From contig CAJTAL010000018.1 of assembly GCA_910574285.1 (NCBI GenBank), positions 18,589 to 82,588 on the forward strand: a stretch of DNA of 64,000 nt. The letters are read 5' to 3'. Below the pieces are notes generated by a model. The model was not told where the DNA came from. It did no database searches and was given only the letters and a program-made list of their open reading frames with translations. Positions 5,871 to 15,579 of this stretch are shown here, piece after piece; the first letter of the stretch is position 1, and every line of letters begins with the position of its first letter. The position numbers were made by a program, and so were the translations under genes. The stretch is from Lachnospiraceae bacterium. Its GTDB lineage: Bacteria > Bacillota > Clostridia > Lachnospirales > Lachnospiraceae.

Positions 5871-8800
5871 ATGTCAAAAAGAACAGACATTCACAAAGTA
5901 CTCATTATTGGTTCCGGCCCGATCATCATCGGACAAGCCTGCGAATTCGATTATTCCGGAACACAAGCCTGCAAAGCGCTGCGCAATCTTGGTTATGAGA
6001 TCGTACTGGTGAATTCTAATCCGGCTACGATCATGACCGATCCGGAGATGGCAGACGTAACATACATCGAGCCATTGAATATTGACCGGCTGGAACAAAT
6101 CATCGCAAAAGAACGCCCTGACGCACTCCTGCCGAATCTGGGCGGACAATCCGGGCTGAATCTTTGTGCGGAACTTGCAAAAGAAGGGATCCTTGATAAA
6201 TATAATGTGAAGGTCATCGGCGTACAGGTCGATGCCATCGAGCGCGGTGAAGACCGTATCGAATTTAAGAAATCCATGAATGCCCTGGGAATCGAAATGG
6301 CAAGAAGCGAGGTTGCCTACAGCATAGAAGAGGCTCTCGCGATCGCAGACAAACTTGGATATCCGGTTGTCCTTCGCCCCGCATACACCATGGGCGGCGC
6401 CGGCGGCGGACTGGTATATAATAAAGAAGAATTGAAAACCGTATGCGCCAGAGGTCTGCAAGCCAGCCTTGTCGGACAGGTTCTGGTTGAAGAATCCATC
6501 CTTGGCTGGGAAGAGCTGGAATTGGAAGTCGTCCGCGATGCCGACAACAATATGATCACGGTCTGCTTTATCGAAAATATCGACCCGCTGGGGATACATA
6601 CCGGAGATTCCTTCTGCTCCGCCCCGATGCTCACCATCTCGGAAGAATGCCAGAAAGAGCTGCAGCGTCAGGCTTACAAGATCGTAGAATCTGTGGAAGT
6701 CATCGGCGGAACCAACGTACAGTTCGCCCATGACCCGGCGACTGGCCGGATCGTAGTCATCGAGATCAATCCAAGAACCTCACGTTCTTCCGCATTAGCC
6801 TCCAAAGCGACCGGTTTTCCTATCGCACTGGTATCTGCGATGCTCGCCTGCGGATTGACCCTCAAAGACATTCCCTGCGGCAAGTATGGCACTCTGGATA
6901 AATACGTCCCGGACGGAGACTATGTCGTAATCAAATTTGCCCGCTGGGCATTTGAAAAATTCAAAGGGGCAGAAGATAAACTCGGCACACAGATGCGCGC
7001 CGTAGGGGAAGTTATGAGTATTGGAAAAACATATAAAGAAGCTTTCCAGAAAGCGATCCGAAGCCTTGAGACCGGACGCTACGGGCTTGGCCACGCCAAA
7101 GATTATGATAAGAAAAGCAAGGAAGAACTTCTTCATATGCTGATCACTCCCTCAAGCGACCGTCATTTTATCATGTATGAGGCGCTTCGCAAGGGCGCAT
7201 CCGTAGATGAGATCTTCGACATCACAAAGGTAAAAACTTATTTCATCCAACAGATGAAAGAATTAGTCGAAGAAGAGGAAACTCTGATCTCATCAAAGGG
7301 AAGCCTTCCTCCTGACGAGATACTGATTACCGCAAAAAAGGACGGATTCTCAGACAAATATTTAAGTCAGCTTCTGGAGATTCCGGAAGAAGAGATTCGG
7401 AATCACCGCATAAGCCTGGGCGTGGAGGAAGCATGGGAAGGAGTCCATGTCAGCGGTACCCCGGACAGCGCTTACTTCTACTCCACCTATAATGCAGAGG
7501 ATAAGAACCCGATCCGTACCGACCGTCCGAAGATCATGATTCTCGGCGGCGGTCCCAACAGAATCGGCCAGGGAATCGAATTTGACTACTGCTGCGTCCA
7601 TGCATCACTGGCGCTAAAGAAACTGGGCTTCGAGACTATTATTGTAAACTGCAATCCGGAGACGGTTTCTACAGACTATGACACCTCCGACAAACTGTAT
7701 TTTGAGCCTCTGACACTGGAAGACGTCTTAAGTATCTACAAGAAAGAACAACCGGCAGGAGTTATCGCACAATTCGGCGGACAGACTCCTCTGAACCTTG
7801 CTTCTGAGCTTGAGAAAAACGGCGTGAAGATCCTTGGAACTTCTCCTTCTGTCATCGATCTGGCGGAAGACCGCGATCTGTTCCGCGCTATGATGGACAA
7901 GCTTGGAATCCCTATGCCGGAATCCGGAATGGCAACTACGGTAGCAGAAGCCCTTGCCATTGCCAAAGAGATCGGTTATCCGGTCATGGTACGTCCTTCT
8001 TATGTCCTTGGCGGACGCGGCATGGAAGTCGTATACGACGATAAGAGTATGGAAGGTTATATGAAAGCTGCTGTAGGCGTGACGCCGGACCGTCCGATAC
8101 TGATCGACCGTTTCCTGAACCATGCCCTGGAATGTGAAGCCGATGCTATTAGCGACGGAAATCATGCATTTGTTCCGGCAGTTATGGAGCATATCGAACT
8201 TGCCGGAGTACATTCCGGCGATTCCGCATGTATCATCCCTTCGGTGCACATTTCCGAGGAAAACGTACGGATCATCAAAGAATACACGAAGAAAATCGCA
8301 GAGGAAATGCATGTCAAGGGTCTGATGAACATGCAGTACGCCATCGAAAACGGAAAAGTATATGTCCTGGAGGCCAACCCCCGGGCATCCCGTACCGTAC
8401 CGTTAGTATCCAAGGTATGCAACATCCGTATGGTACCTCTGGCAACGGATATCATAACCTCTGAACTGACCGGCCGGCCGTCTCCTGTGGCTGAATTAAC
8501 CGAGAAGAACATTCCGTATTATGGTGTAAAGGAAGCCGTCTTCCCGTTCAATATGTTCCAGGAGGTAGACCCGGTACTCGGACCGGAGATGCGTTCCACC
8601 GGCGAGGTACTCGGTCTGTCCTACTCCTACGGAGAAGCTTTCTACAAAGCGCAGGAAGCCACCCAGTCCAAGCTGCCTCTTAAGGGTACGGTACTGATCT
8701 CCGTAAACCGCAAAGACAAAGCTGAAGTCGCCGAAGTCGCGAAGATCTTTGCAGACGATGGTTTCCGGATTCTTGCCACTGGGACTACCTGTGATACGAT

Positions 8801-9095
8801 CCGTGAAGCAGGAATAGAAGCAGAGAAGGTAAAGAAATTATACGAAGGACGCCCGAATATCCTGGATATGATCACAAACGGGCAGATCGACTTGATCGTG
8901 AATTCTCCGGTAGGCAAAGAGAGTATCCACGACGACAGCTATCTGCGGAAAGCCGCTATCAAGGCAAGAATTCCATATATCACGACGATTGCCGCGGCAA
9001 GGGTAACCGCCAAAGGAATTCGATATGTAAACGAACACAAGCAGGGAGACGTAAAGTCTCTGCAGCAGTTACACGGAGAGATTACTGATCAATAA
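5871..9095 (+). CDS. carB: Carbamoyl-phosphate synthase large subunit
   Basis: Makes carbamoyl phosphate from bicarbonate, two ATP and ammonia delivered by the small subunit, for arginine and pyrimidine synthesis in the cytoplasm. The 1074-residue length is standard. Two homologous halves each begin with a GSGPIIIGQACEFDYSG or GGGPNRIGQGIEFDYC segment and contain an ATP-grasp domain (about 128-335 and 670-870), with INPRTSRSSALASK and ANPRASRTVPLVSK motifs. The last 140 residues form the MGS-like allosteric domain. The start at 5871 follows AGGAGG (5859-5864); a longer upstream frame has no such site. No carA lies next to it, so the small subunit must be encoded elsewhere. Confidence 0.97.
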   Translation: MSKRTDIHKVLIIGSGPIIIGQACEFDYSGTQACKALRNLGYEIVLVNSNPATIMTDPEMADVTYIEPLNIDRLEQIIAKERPDALLPNLGGQSGLNLCAELAKEGILDKYNVKVIGVQVDAIERGEDRIEFKKSMNALGIEMARSEVAYSIEEALAIADKLGYPVVLRPAYTMGGAGGGLVYNKEELKTVCARGLQASLVGQVLVEESILGWEELELEVVRDADNNMITVCFIENIDPLGIHTGDSFCSAPMLTISEECQKELQRQAYKIVESVEVIGGTNVQFAHDPATGRIVVIEINPRTSRSSALASKATGFPIALVSAMLACGLTLKDIPCGKYGTLDKYVPDGDYVVIKFARWAFEKFKGAEDKLGTQMRAVGEVMSIGKTYKEAFQKAIRSLETGRYGLGHAKDYDKKSKEELLHMLITPSSDRHFIMYEALRKGASVDEIFDITKVKTYFIQQMKELVEEEETLISSKGSLPPDEILITAKKDGFSDKYLSQLLEIPEEEIRNHRISLGVEEAWEGVHVSGTPDSAYFYSTYNAEDKNPIRTDRPKIMILGGGPNRIGQGIEFDYCCVHASLALKKLGFETIIVNCNPETVSTDYDTSDKLYFEPLTLEDVLSIYKKEQPAGVIAQFGGQTPLNLASELEKNGVKILGTSPSVIDLAEDRDLFRAMMDKLGIPMPESGMATTVAEALAIAKEIGYPVMVRPSYVLGGRGMEVVYDDKSMEGYMKAAVGVTPDRPILIDRFLNHALECEADAISDGNHAFVPAVMEHIELAGVHSGDSACIIPSVHISEENVRIIKEYTKKIAEEMHVKGLMNMQYAIENGKVYVLEANPRASRTVPLVSKVCNIRMVPLATDIITSELTGRPSPVAELTEKNIPYYGVKEAVFPFNMFQEVDPVLGPEMRSTGEVLGLSYSYGEAFYKAQEATQSKLPLKGTVLISVNRKDKAEVAEVAKIFADDGFRILATGTTCDTIREAGIEAEKVKKLYEGRPNILDMITNGQIDLIVNSPVGKESIHDDSYLRKAAIKARIPYITTIAAARVTAKGIRYVNEHKQGDVKSLQQLHGEITDQ

Positions 9096-9172
9096 GTCCG
9101 TAAGAATGTGTAAATTCATCCAAAGAATCCAGACTTTTGCTGAAAGCAAACAGAATTATATCTGACAAATAA

Positions 9173-9207
9173 GGAGTCGTCAGAAAAACTCAATTTTCTG
9201 CGGCTCC
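9173..9207. terminator. Bidirectional terminator between carB and the GTPase gene
   Basis: Hairpin GGAGTCGTCAGAAAA (9173-9187) / TTTTCTGCGGCTCC (9194-9207), one mismatch, between two convergent genes. Confidence 0.7.
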
Positions 9208-9253
9208 CTATCTGGATAAATCTGTTTTCTTTTTCTTCTGATATACTCCTGTA

Positions 9254-12046
9254 TTATCCTATCGTATCTTTTCTTCCAAGCCTTACGTCTTCCATTTCCT
9301 CTGCCAGTTCTTCATCCATGTGATCAAAGAGATAGTTCTTGCCTGAATCCCGTCTTTTCTCATATTCCTCACGAATCTGACGCTTCACAAGCTCTACCTC
9401 TTTCCAAAATTCCCTCGACGAGACCAGAGTGCCGCCCTGCCCTAATGTAACAACCTGCTCCACACCGTCCGAAGTCACTACCGTCACATGATATTTCTTA
9501 CCGATCTGATGAACCACCTTCTCGATATACTGATCCGCCGTCTCCGCCTGCTTCGTATACACCACATGGATATTATGATACTTCTGGATCTCCAGCGCAT
9601 ACCCTTCTACTTTATACGCGTCGAATACCAGGATCACGGTACATTTCCGGAATCCCTGATAATTAGACAGGATATCCATCAGTTTATTCCTTGCGGCCTC
9701 GATATTCGCCTTTGCCAGTTCCTTCAAGTCTTCCCATGCAAATATCACATTGTAACCGTCCACTAGCAGAAATTCCTGGACAGACTCCTTTGCCCTGGGG
9801 ACGCTCTGCTGCCGCGTGCCGGTAACCATCGTAGAACCGACGGGTACTTTCCTTTCTACTTTTCCGTAGGTACGGATAAAAATCTCTTCTAACTCCTTCT
9901 CTTCTTCCTCACTGAGACTGGCCTGACTCACTCTGCCCTGTCTGGACGCCGATATCCTCCCCGGGGCTGTGCCTCCCTGGGCCGCCCCGTCATTCTTCTG
10001 TCTTTCACCCTCCATTATCGGCTCTTCACAGGCATTCTGAGGCCTCTTCTTCCGGCTCTCGATATGCATGTATTCCGCCGCCTGCTCCCACGGTACGACA
10101 AAACCTGCCCCATGGGCGCAGAATACCGATCCCGCCGGATTCTCCATATCTCTTTCCGGATCATAGTTTTTCTCTTCTATGATCTCTTCCGCATTGTGGC
10201 ATGGCTCATAACCGCGGAAAGTACATGTAAGCTTCCCTTGTCCTCTCGTATAGCTGTTCACTTCCATCTGATAATCCCGCATAGCCGCCGCCGGAGCCTT
10301 TCCCGTCAGTATGGCCGTCTCTCCTGCCATCTCCGGCTCCCTGCACTCCCCCGACATCTTCTGGATATCATTCATAGCCCGTCCCACCGTCTCTAACGGA
10401 ACCTCCAGCCGATACCCATAATACGGTTCCAACAGGACACTCTCAGCCTGCATCAATCCCTGTCTGACCGCACGGTATGTGGCCTGACGGAAATCTCCTC
10501 CCTCCGTGTGCTTCGGATGAGCCCGCCCGGCTATCAGAGTAATCTTCATATCCGTAATCACCGATCCGGTCAGCACGCCTCTGTGCTCCTTCTCCGCCAG
10601 ATGAGTGAGTATCAGACGCTGCCAGTTCCGGTCCAGCTCGTCTTCACTGCAGTCCGTCTCCAACACAAGCCCGCTGCCGGGTCTTCCCGGCTCTAACAAC
10701 AGATGCACCTCCGCATAATGGCGCAGCGGTTCAAAGTGCCCGACGCCCTCTACCGTATCCCGTATCGTCTCCTTGTAAACGATATTTCCCGCGTCAAAAA
10801 ACACCTCCGTATGAAAACGCTCCTGAATCATACTTTTTAAGATCTCGGTCTGCACCGCGCCCATCAATTGCGCATAGACCTCCCCCAGTTCCTCGTTCCA
10901 CACGATCCGAAGCATAGGGTCCTCTTCCTCCAACTGCCGGAGATTCCTGACCATACCGTGAACATCACAGCCTTCCGGCAGCCGGATTCGGTAGCTCAGC
11001 ACCGGTTCCAGAATCGGAGCCTGAGACTCCTTCGCACTCCCAAGCCCTTCTCCCGGATAAGTATGGCTAAGCCCTGTCACGACACAGACGCAGCCTGCTT
11101 CCGCCTCCGAAGCCGTCTCATATTTCTCTCCGGAATAGATACGGATCTGATTCACCTTCTCTTCCCATGCTTCCGCCTCTGCCGGAGAGGACGACAGACT
11201 GTCTTTCACCTTCAAAGTACCGCTAAGGACTCTCATATGAGTCAGCCGGTTTCCCTGGGCGTCTCTGGATATCTTATATACCCTGGCGCCAAAGTCCCCC
11301 GCATGGCCCGGCTCCAATAATCTCCCTGCTATCGTATACTTCTCCAGGCCTTCCAGGAATTCCTGCACCCCCCATAACTTCAGTGCAGAACCAAAATAAC
11401 AAGGATACGCCTTGCCGCGGGCAATCAGCCCGGTAATCGTCTCATCCGTCAGACTCCCGCTTTCCAGATACTCCTCCAGCACATTCTCATCACACACAGC
11501 CAGCTCTTCCAGAAGCCCCTCCTCTTCTTCATCAAATGCAATGCACGCTTCGTCCAGGCTCTTCCTCAATTCATTCAGAAGCCTTTCCCTGTCCGTTCCC
11601 TCCTGATCCATCTTATTGACAAACAAAAAGACCGGAATCCGATATCTCTTAAGCAGACTCCACAGCGTCCGAGTATGCCCCTGCACTCCGTCCGTCCCGT
11701 TGATAACCAGCACGGCATAATCCAATACCTGAAGCGTACGTTCCATCTCCGTCGAGAAGTCCACATGCCCCGGCGTATCAAGAAGCGTCACCTGTTTTTC
11801 TCCGAGATCAAAGAGAGCCTGTTTTGAGAAAATCGTAATCCCCCGGCTCCGTTCCAGCTCATAAGTATCCAGGTACGCATTCTTATGGTCTACACGCCCC
11901 AGCTTCCTTATCTTGCCGCCAAGATACAGGATACTCTCTGATAAAGTTGTCTTCCCCGCGTCTACATGCGCCAGCAGACCGATACTGAGATGCCGGACTG
12001 GTTTTTCGTTTTTTCTGTCTTCTTTATTCTCAGACGTATCTTCCAT
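9254..12046 (-). CDS. EF-G/Tet(M)-like ribosomal GTPase fused to Rae1/YacP-like NYN domain
   Basis: A 930-residue two-part protein. Residues 1 to about 640 form an EF-G-type translational GTPase closest in layout to Tet(M)-like ribosome protection proteins: P-loop AHVDAGKT (26-33), DTPGH (90-94), NKMD (144-147), then domains II-V. A low-complexity linker leads to a C-terminal NYN domain (about 757-900) beginning FLLVDGYNVIFAW, with acidic residues near 763, 809, 838 and 860 in VDGYN, FDAYK, ETADQ and TSDG. The NYN domain matches YacP, known in Bacillus as Rae1, which cuts mRNA in the ribosomal A site. EF-G-like proteins also enter the A site, so the fusion may couple ribosome binding to mRNA cleavage (inference). 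The start has AAAGGGG upstream. Confidence 0.85.
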   Translation of the reverse strand: MEDTSENKEDRKNEKPVRHLSIGLLAHVDAGKTTLSESILYLGGKIRKLGRVDHKNAYLDTYELERSRGITIFSKQALFDLGEKQVTLLDTPGHVDFSTEMERTLQVLDYAVLVINGTDGVQGHTRTLWSLLKRYRIPVFLFVNKMDQEGTDRERLLNELRKSLDEACIAFDEEEEGLLEELAVCDENVLEEYLESGSLTDETITGLIARGKAYPCYFGSALKLWGVQEFLEGLEKYTIAGRLLEPGHAGDFGARVYKISRDAQGNRLTHMRVLSGTLKVKDSLSSSPAEAEAWEEKVNQIRIYSGEKYETASEAEAGCVCVVTGLSHTYPGEGLGSAKESQAPILEPVLSYRIRLPEGCDVHGMVRNLRQLEEEDPMLRIVWNEELGEVYAQLMGAVQTEILKSMIQERFHTEVFFDAGNIVYKETIRDTVEGVGHFEPLRHYAEVHLLLEPGRPGSGLVLETDCSEDELDRNWQRLILTHLAEKEHRGVLTGSVITDMKITLIAGRAHPKHTEGGDFRQATYRAVRQGLMQAESVLLEPYYGYRLEVPLETVGRAMNDIQKMSGECREPEMAGETAILTGKAPAAAMRDYQMEVNSYTRGQGKLTCTFRGYEPCHNAEEIIEEKNYDPERDMENPAGSVFCAHGAGFVVPWEQAAEYMHIESRKKRPQNACEEPIMEGERQKNDGAAQGGTAPGRISASRQGRVSQASLSEEEEKELEEIFIRTYGKVERKVPVGSTMVTGTRQQSVPRAKESVQEFLLVDGYNVIFAWEDLKELAKANIEAARNKLMDILSNYQGFRKCTVILVFDAYKVEGYALEIQKYHNIHVVYTKQAETADQYIEKVVHQIGKKYHVTVVTSDGVEQVVTLGQGGTLVSSREFWKEVELVKRQIREEYEKRRDSGKNYLFDHMDEELAEEMEDVRLGRKDTIG

Positions 12047-12080
12047 CGAAAATACCCCTTTCTATTCTGACTTGCCTCAT

Positions 12081-12119
12081 AAGATGTTGGGGCAAAAGAT
12101 ATTTTGCCCTTGGCATCTT
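12081..12119. repeat. Palindromic element, copy 1
   Basis: Nested palindrome AAGATG...CATCTT around GGGGCAAAA-GATA-TTTTGCCC. A very similar core occurs at 22484-22510. It may be a dispersed repeat or a hairpin in the leader of the GTPase mRNA. Confidence 0.5.
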
Positions 12120-12203
12120 CGTAATATCATATCACAGAAAAAGATATTCGTCGATATATCGATATTTTTTTCACTAAGTCCATGTATTTTTTTCCTGCAA
12201 TGT

Positions 12204-12252
12204 GCTATAATCTAGTATAGTTCGCGCCAGGTTATACCGGTATAGCCTGCGC
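12204..12252 (+). promoter_or_regulatory. Extended -10 promoter and operator-like palindrome before the flavodiiron gene
   Basis: TGCTATAAT (12203-12211) is an extended -10. Immediately downstream, covering the expected start of transcription, is a near-palindrome with core GGTTATACCGGTATAGCC and outer GCGC/GCGC arms (12224-12252). Its placement suits a repressor site, perhaps for a redox or oxygen-responsive regulator (inference). Confidence 0.6.
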
Positions 12253-12286
12253 ATTCAAATAACAAAAAGAACAGGAGTGATTACTA

Positions 12287-14074
12287 ATGGATATTTCAAA
12301 CGATATCAAATACGTTGGTGTGAACGACCATGCCGTAGACCTATTCGAAGGTCAGTACACAGTCAAAAACGGTATGTCCTATAATTCCTATGTGATCCTG
12401 GATGAGAAGGTTGCCGTGATGGATACGGTGGACGCTCATTTCACCCACGAGTGGCTGGATAATATCGAAGCTGCGACAGGTTCACATAAGCCGGATTATC
12501 TGATCATACAGCATATGGAACCTGACCATTCCGCCAATATCGCGAATTTTATGAATGTATATAAAGATACAAAGATTGTATCTTCCGCCAAAGCATTTAC
12601 CATGATGAAGCAGTTCTTCGGCACAGATTTTGAGGACAGGCAGATCGTGGTCGGCGAAGGCGATACCCTATCCCTCGGAAAGCATGAACTGACCTTTGTT
12701 ACCGCTCCGATGGTACACTGGCCGGAAGTCATCGTTACTTATGACAGTTGTGACAAAGTATTATTCTCCGCCGACGGTTTCGGCAAGTTCGGCGCTCTGG
12801 ACGTAACAGAGGAATGGACGGACGAAGCACGCCGCTACTATATCGGAATCGTAGGCAAATACGGCATGCAGGTTCAGCGGCTGCTTAAGAAAGCTTCTAC
12901 ACTGGACATTCAGACGATCTGCCCGCTGCACGGCCCTGTACTTAAGGAAAACCTCGGATATTATCTGGGACTCTATAATACATGGTCTTCTTACAACGTA
13001 GAGACCACCGGCATCGTGATTGCCTATACCTCTATATACGGCAACACAAAGAAGGCTGTGGAAGCTCTGGCGGACAAGCTCCGTATGAAAGGCTGTCCGG
13101 CGGTTATCATCCATGATCTTGCCCGCTGCGACATGTCGCAGGCAGTAGCAGACGCGTTCCGCTACGGCAAGTTAATCCTCGCCACGACGACCTACAACGC
13201 CGATATCTTCCCCTTCATGCGCGAATTCATCGAGCACCTGACCGAGCGCAATTTCCAGAACCGTTTCGTCGGACTGATCGAGAATGGTTCCTGGTCTCCG
13301 CTTGCCGCCAAGACGATGAAGAAGATGCTGGAGGGCTGCAAGAACCTGACTTTCGCGGATACTACCGTCCGCATTCATTCTTCCTTAAATGAAGAAAGCA
13401 GCGAACAGCTTGAATCCCTGGCTGAGGAATTCTGTCAGAACTATCTGGCGCAGCATGACGAGACAGCGGATAAGAACGACCTGACCGCACTGTTTAAGAT
13501 CGGTTACGGACTCTATGTGGTAACTTCCAACGACGGTAAGAAGGACAATGGTCTGATCGTCAATACCGTTACCCAGGTTACGAATACCCCGAACCGTATC
13601 GCGGTTACCATTAATAAGGATAATTATTCACACCACATAATCAAGCAGACCGGCATTATGAACATCAACTGCCTGTCTACAGACGCTCCGTTCAAGGTAT
13701 TCGAGAATTTCGGTTTCCAGAGCGGACGTACCGTAGACAAGTTTGCAGGGTGTTCACCGCTGCGCTCCGACAACGGACTGGTATTCCTTCCAAGATACAT
13801 CAATTCCTTTATGTCCCTTAAAGTGGAACAGTATGTAGACCTGGATACACATGGAATGTTCATCTGTACCGTTACCGAGGCCCGCGTGATCTCCAACGTA
13901 GAGACTATGACTTATAACTATTATCAGAACAACGTAAAACCAAAGCCGGATACAGAAGGCAAGAAAGGCTATGTATGCGTCGTATGCGGATATATCTATG
14001 AAGGCGACGAACTGCCTGACGATATCGTATGCCCGCTTTGCAAACACGGAGCCGCTGATTTCGTAAAAATATAA
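12287..14074 (+). CDS. Flavodiiron protein with flavin reductase and rubredoxin domains
   Basis: Reduces oxygen (or NO) to water (or N2O) to protect an anaerobe. The 595 residues hold four parts in order: a metallo-beta-lactamase-like diiron domain (1-250) with ligands H76, E78, D80 and H81 in QHMEPDHS plus later MVHWPE, SADGFG and PLHGP; a flavodoxin domain (about 255-395, start YTSIYGNTKKA); a flavin reductase-like domain (about 405-560); and a C-terminal rubredoxin with two CxxC pairs (CVVCG and CPLC). The fused rubredoxin and reductase make it a largely self-contained electron chain. The start follows AGGAGTG. It stands alone with its own promoter and terminator. Confidence 0.93.
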   Translation: MDISNDIKYVGVNDHAVDLFEGQYTVKNGMSYNSYVILDEKVAVMDTVDAHFTHEWLDNIEAATGSHKPDYLIIQHMEPDHSANIANFMNVYKDTKIVSSAKAFTMMKQFFGTDFEDRQIVVGEGDTLSLGKHELTFVTAPMVHWPEVIVTYDSCDKVLFSADGFGKFGALDVTEEWTDEARRYYIGIVGKYGMQVQRLLKKASTLDIQTICPLHGPVLKENLGYYLGLYNTWSSYNVETTGIVIAYTSIYGNTKKAVEALADKLRMKGCPAVIIHDLARCDMSQAVADAFRYGKLILATTTYNADIFPFMREFIEHLTERNFQNRFVGLIENGSWSPLAAKTMKKMLEGCKNLTFADTTVRIHSSLNEESSEQLESLAEEFCQNYLAQHDETADKNDLTALFKIGYGLYVVTSNDGKKDNGLIVNTVTQVTNTPNRIAVTINKDNYSHHIIKQTGIMNINCLSTDAPFKVFENFGFQSGRTVDKFAGCSPLRSDNGLVFLPRYINSFMSLKVEQYVDLDTHGMFICTVTEARVISNVETMTYNYYQNNVKPKPDTEGKKGYVCVVCGYIYEGDELPDDIVCPLCKHGAADFVKI

Positions 14075-14113
14075 ACAAAAATATAAACAATCAGAAATAA
14101 GAGCTAAAGAAAC

Positions 14114-14160
14114 GAATCCCCAGACAGTATTGCCGTACCGTCTGAGGATTCTTCTTTTTT
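14114..14160 (+). terminator. Terminator after the flavodiiron gene
   Basis: Arms GAATCCCCAGAC and GTCTGAGGATTC followed by TTCTTTTTT, 40 bp after the stop codon. Confidence 0.85.
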
Positions 14161-14258
14161 CTAAAAAAGAGATAAAAAAGTGGAGCGAATATCTGCATAA
14201 TTCTTCTTCGTATGTACAAAATAAGAATTGATATATTTATCAGACGGAGGAATGAAGA

Positions 14259-15563
14259 GTGGTAACTGTGGATTCGATCTGGAATGAACATGTGAAACTT
14301 CCGCATTTCAGAAAACTGAAAAGAAATGCCAGGACAGATGTGCTGATCATCGGCGGAGGGATGGCGGGAATCTTATGCGCATATTTCTTACAGAAAGAAC
14401 ATGTCGATTATATGCTCGTGGAAAAGGGCAGTATCTGCAGGGGAATCACAAAGAATACAACTGCAAAGATCACATCTCAGCATGGCCTGATCTACCATAG
14501 GATGCTGAAAAGCCTCGGAAGCGAAAAAACCAGGATGTACCTCGATGCGAATCAGAATGCGGTGCGAAAGTTTACCCGGCTCTGCAGGGCGATAGACTGT
14601 GATTTTGAGAAAAAGGCGGCTTATGTCTATTCGAAAAACGACCGGGCGAAACTTGAAGAAGAGGCAGAAGCGCTGTCCCGGATCGGATTTCATACGCATA
14701 TAACAGATGCCGATACACTTCCCTTTCAGACTGCCGGGGCAATCGGCTTCGCGGAACAGGCTCAGTTTCATCCGTTGAAATTCATAAGCAAGATCGCGCC
14801 AGGATTGAATATCTATGAAGACACGTTTGTAAAAGAACTGGCAGAAAACACGGCCGTGACGGAAAACGGAAAGATTACCTTCCAGAAAATGATCGTCGCA
14901 ACACATTTTCCCCTGGATAACAAGCATGGGCTGTACCCATTGAAGATGTATCAGGACCGTTCCTATGTGATTGCACTCGAAAATGCCCCGCAGATCGACG
15001 GTATGTACATCGACGAAGCGCCGGACGGGTTTTCATTCCGCAATTATAAGAATTATCTTTTTATCGGCGGCGGAAGCCACCGTACAGGAAAACCGGGCAA
15101 GAACTGGGAAGACCTCCGGAACTGCGCAAGGCTCTACTATCCTAATATGGAAGAAAAATATAGCTGGGCCGCGCAGGATTGTATGACTCTGGACGGGATT
15201 CCCTACATCGGCCCATATTCCCGGAATATGCCGGAATGCTACGTAACGACGGGATTCAACAAATGGGGAATGACATCCTCCATGGTATCTGCGTCAATCC
15301 TGACAGATATGATCCTTGAAAAAGAGAATCCCTATGCGCCCGTCTTCCGTCCTTCCAGGAATATGCTGAAACCGCAGCTATTTATCAACGGTTTTGAATC
15401 CATTACCAATCTGCTCACCATATCCTCCAAACGCTGCCCCCATATGGGATGTGCCCTGCATTGGAATAAAGCAGAGCACTCCTGGGACTGTCCCTGCCAC
15501 GGCTCCCGCTTTGACAGGTTCGGGAAACTGCTGGACAATCCGTCGAACGGGGATATGATGTAG
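14259..15563 (+). CDS. FAD-dependent oxidoreductase with C-terminal Rieske centre
   Basis: A 434-residue DAO-type flavoprotein. Residues 27-60 form the FAD-binding Rossmann motif (DVLIIGGGMAGILCAYFL, then a Glu at the strand end). The C-terminus has a Rieske [2Fe-2S] signature: CPHMGC and CPCHGSRFD. This fusion family occurs widely in Firmicutes with unknown substrates; the usual name is FAD-dependent oxidoreductase with Rieske domain. The protein ends soon after the second cluster motif (GKLLDNPSNGDMM), shorter than typical relatives of about 500 residues, so the Rieske domain may be clipped at its end. The start is a GTG at 14259, 8 bp after GGAGG. Confidence 0.85.
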   Translation: MVTVDSIWNEHVKLPHFRKLKRNARTDVLIIGGGMAGILCAYFLQKEHVDYMLVEKGSICRGITKNTTAKITSQHGLIYHRMLKSLGSEKTRMYLDANQNAVRKFTRLCRAIDCDFEKKAAYVYSKNDRAKLEEEAEALSRIGFHTHITDADTLPFQTAGAIGFAEQAQFHPLKFISKIAPGLNIYEDTFVKELAENTAVTENGKITFQKMIVATHFPLDNKHGLYPLKMYQDRSYVIALENAPQIDGMYIDEAPDGFSFRNYKNYLFIGGGSHRTGKPGKNWEDLRNCARLYYPNMEEKYSWAAQDCMTLDGIPYIGPYSRNMPECYVTTGFNKWGMTSSMVSASILTDMILEKENPYAPVFRPSRNMLKPQLFINGFESITNLLTISSKRCPHMGCALHWNKAEHSWDCPCHGSRFDRFGKLLDNPSNGDMM

Positions 15564-15579
15564 CGATACGGCCGCGCTC

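Noticed and set aside
5874..6731. 285-codon minus-strand frame opposite carB
   Set aside because: Shadow of the carB reading frame; no ribosome binding site and no family pattern.
9254..12046. Calling the GTPase a tetracycline resistance gene
   Set aside because: The Tet(M)-like part alone does not prove resistance, and the fused NYN domain points to another role.
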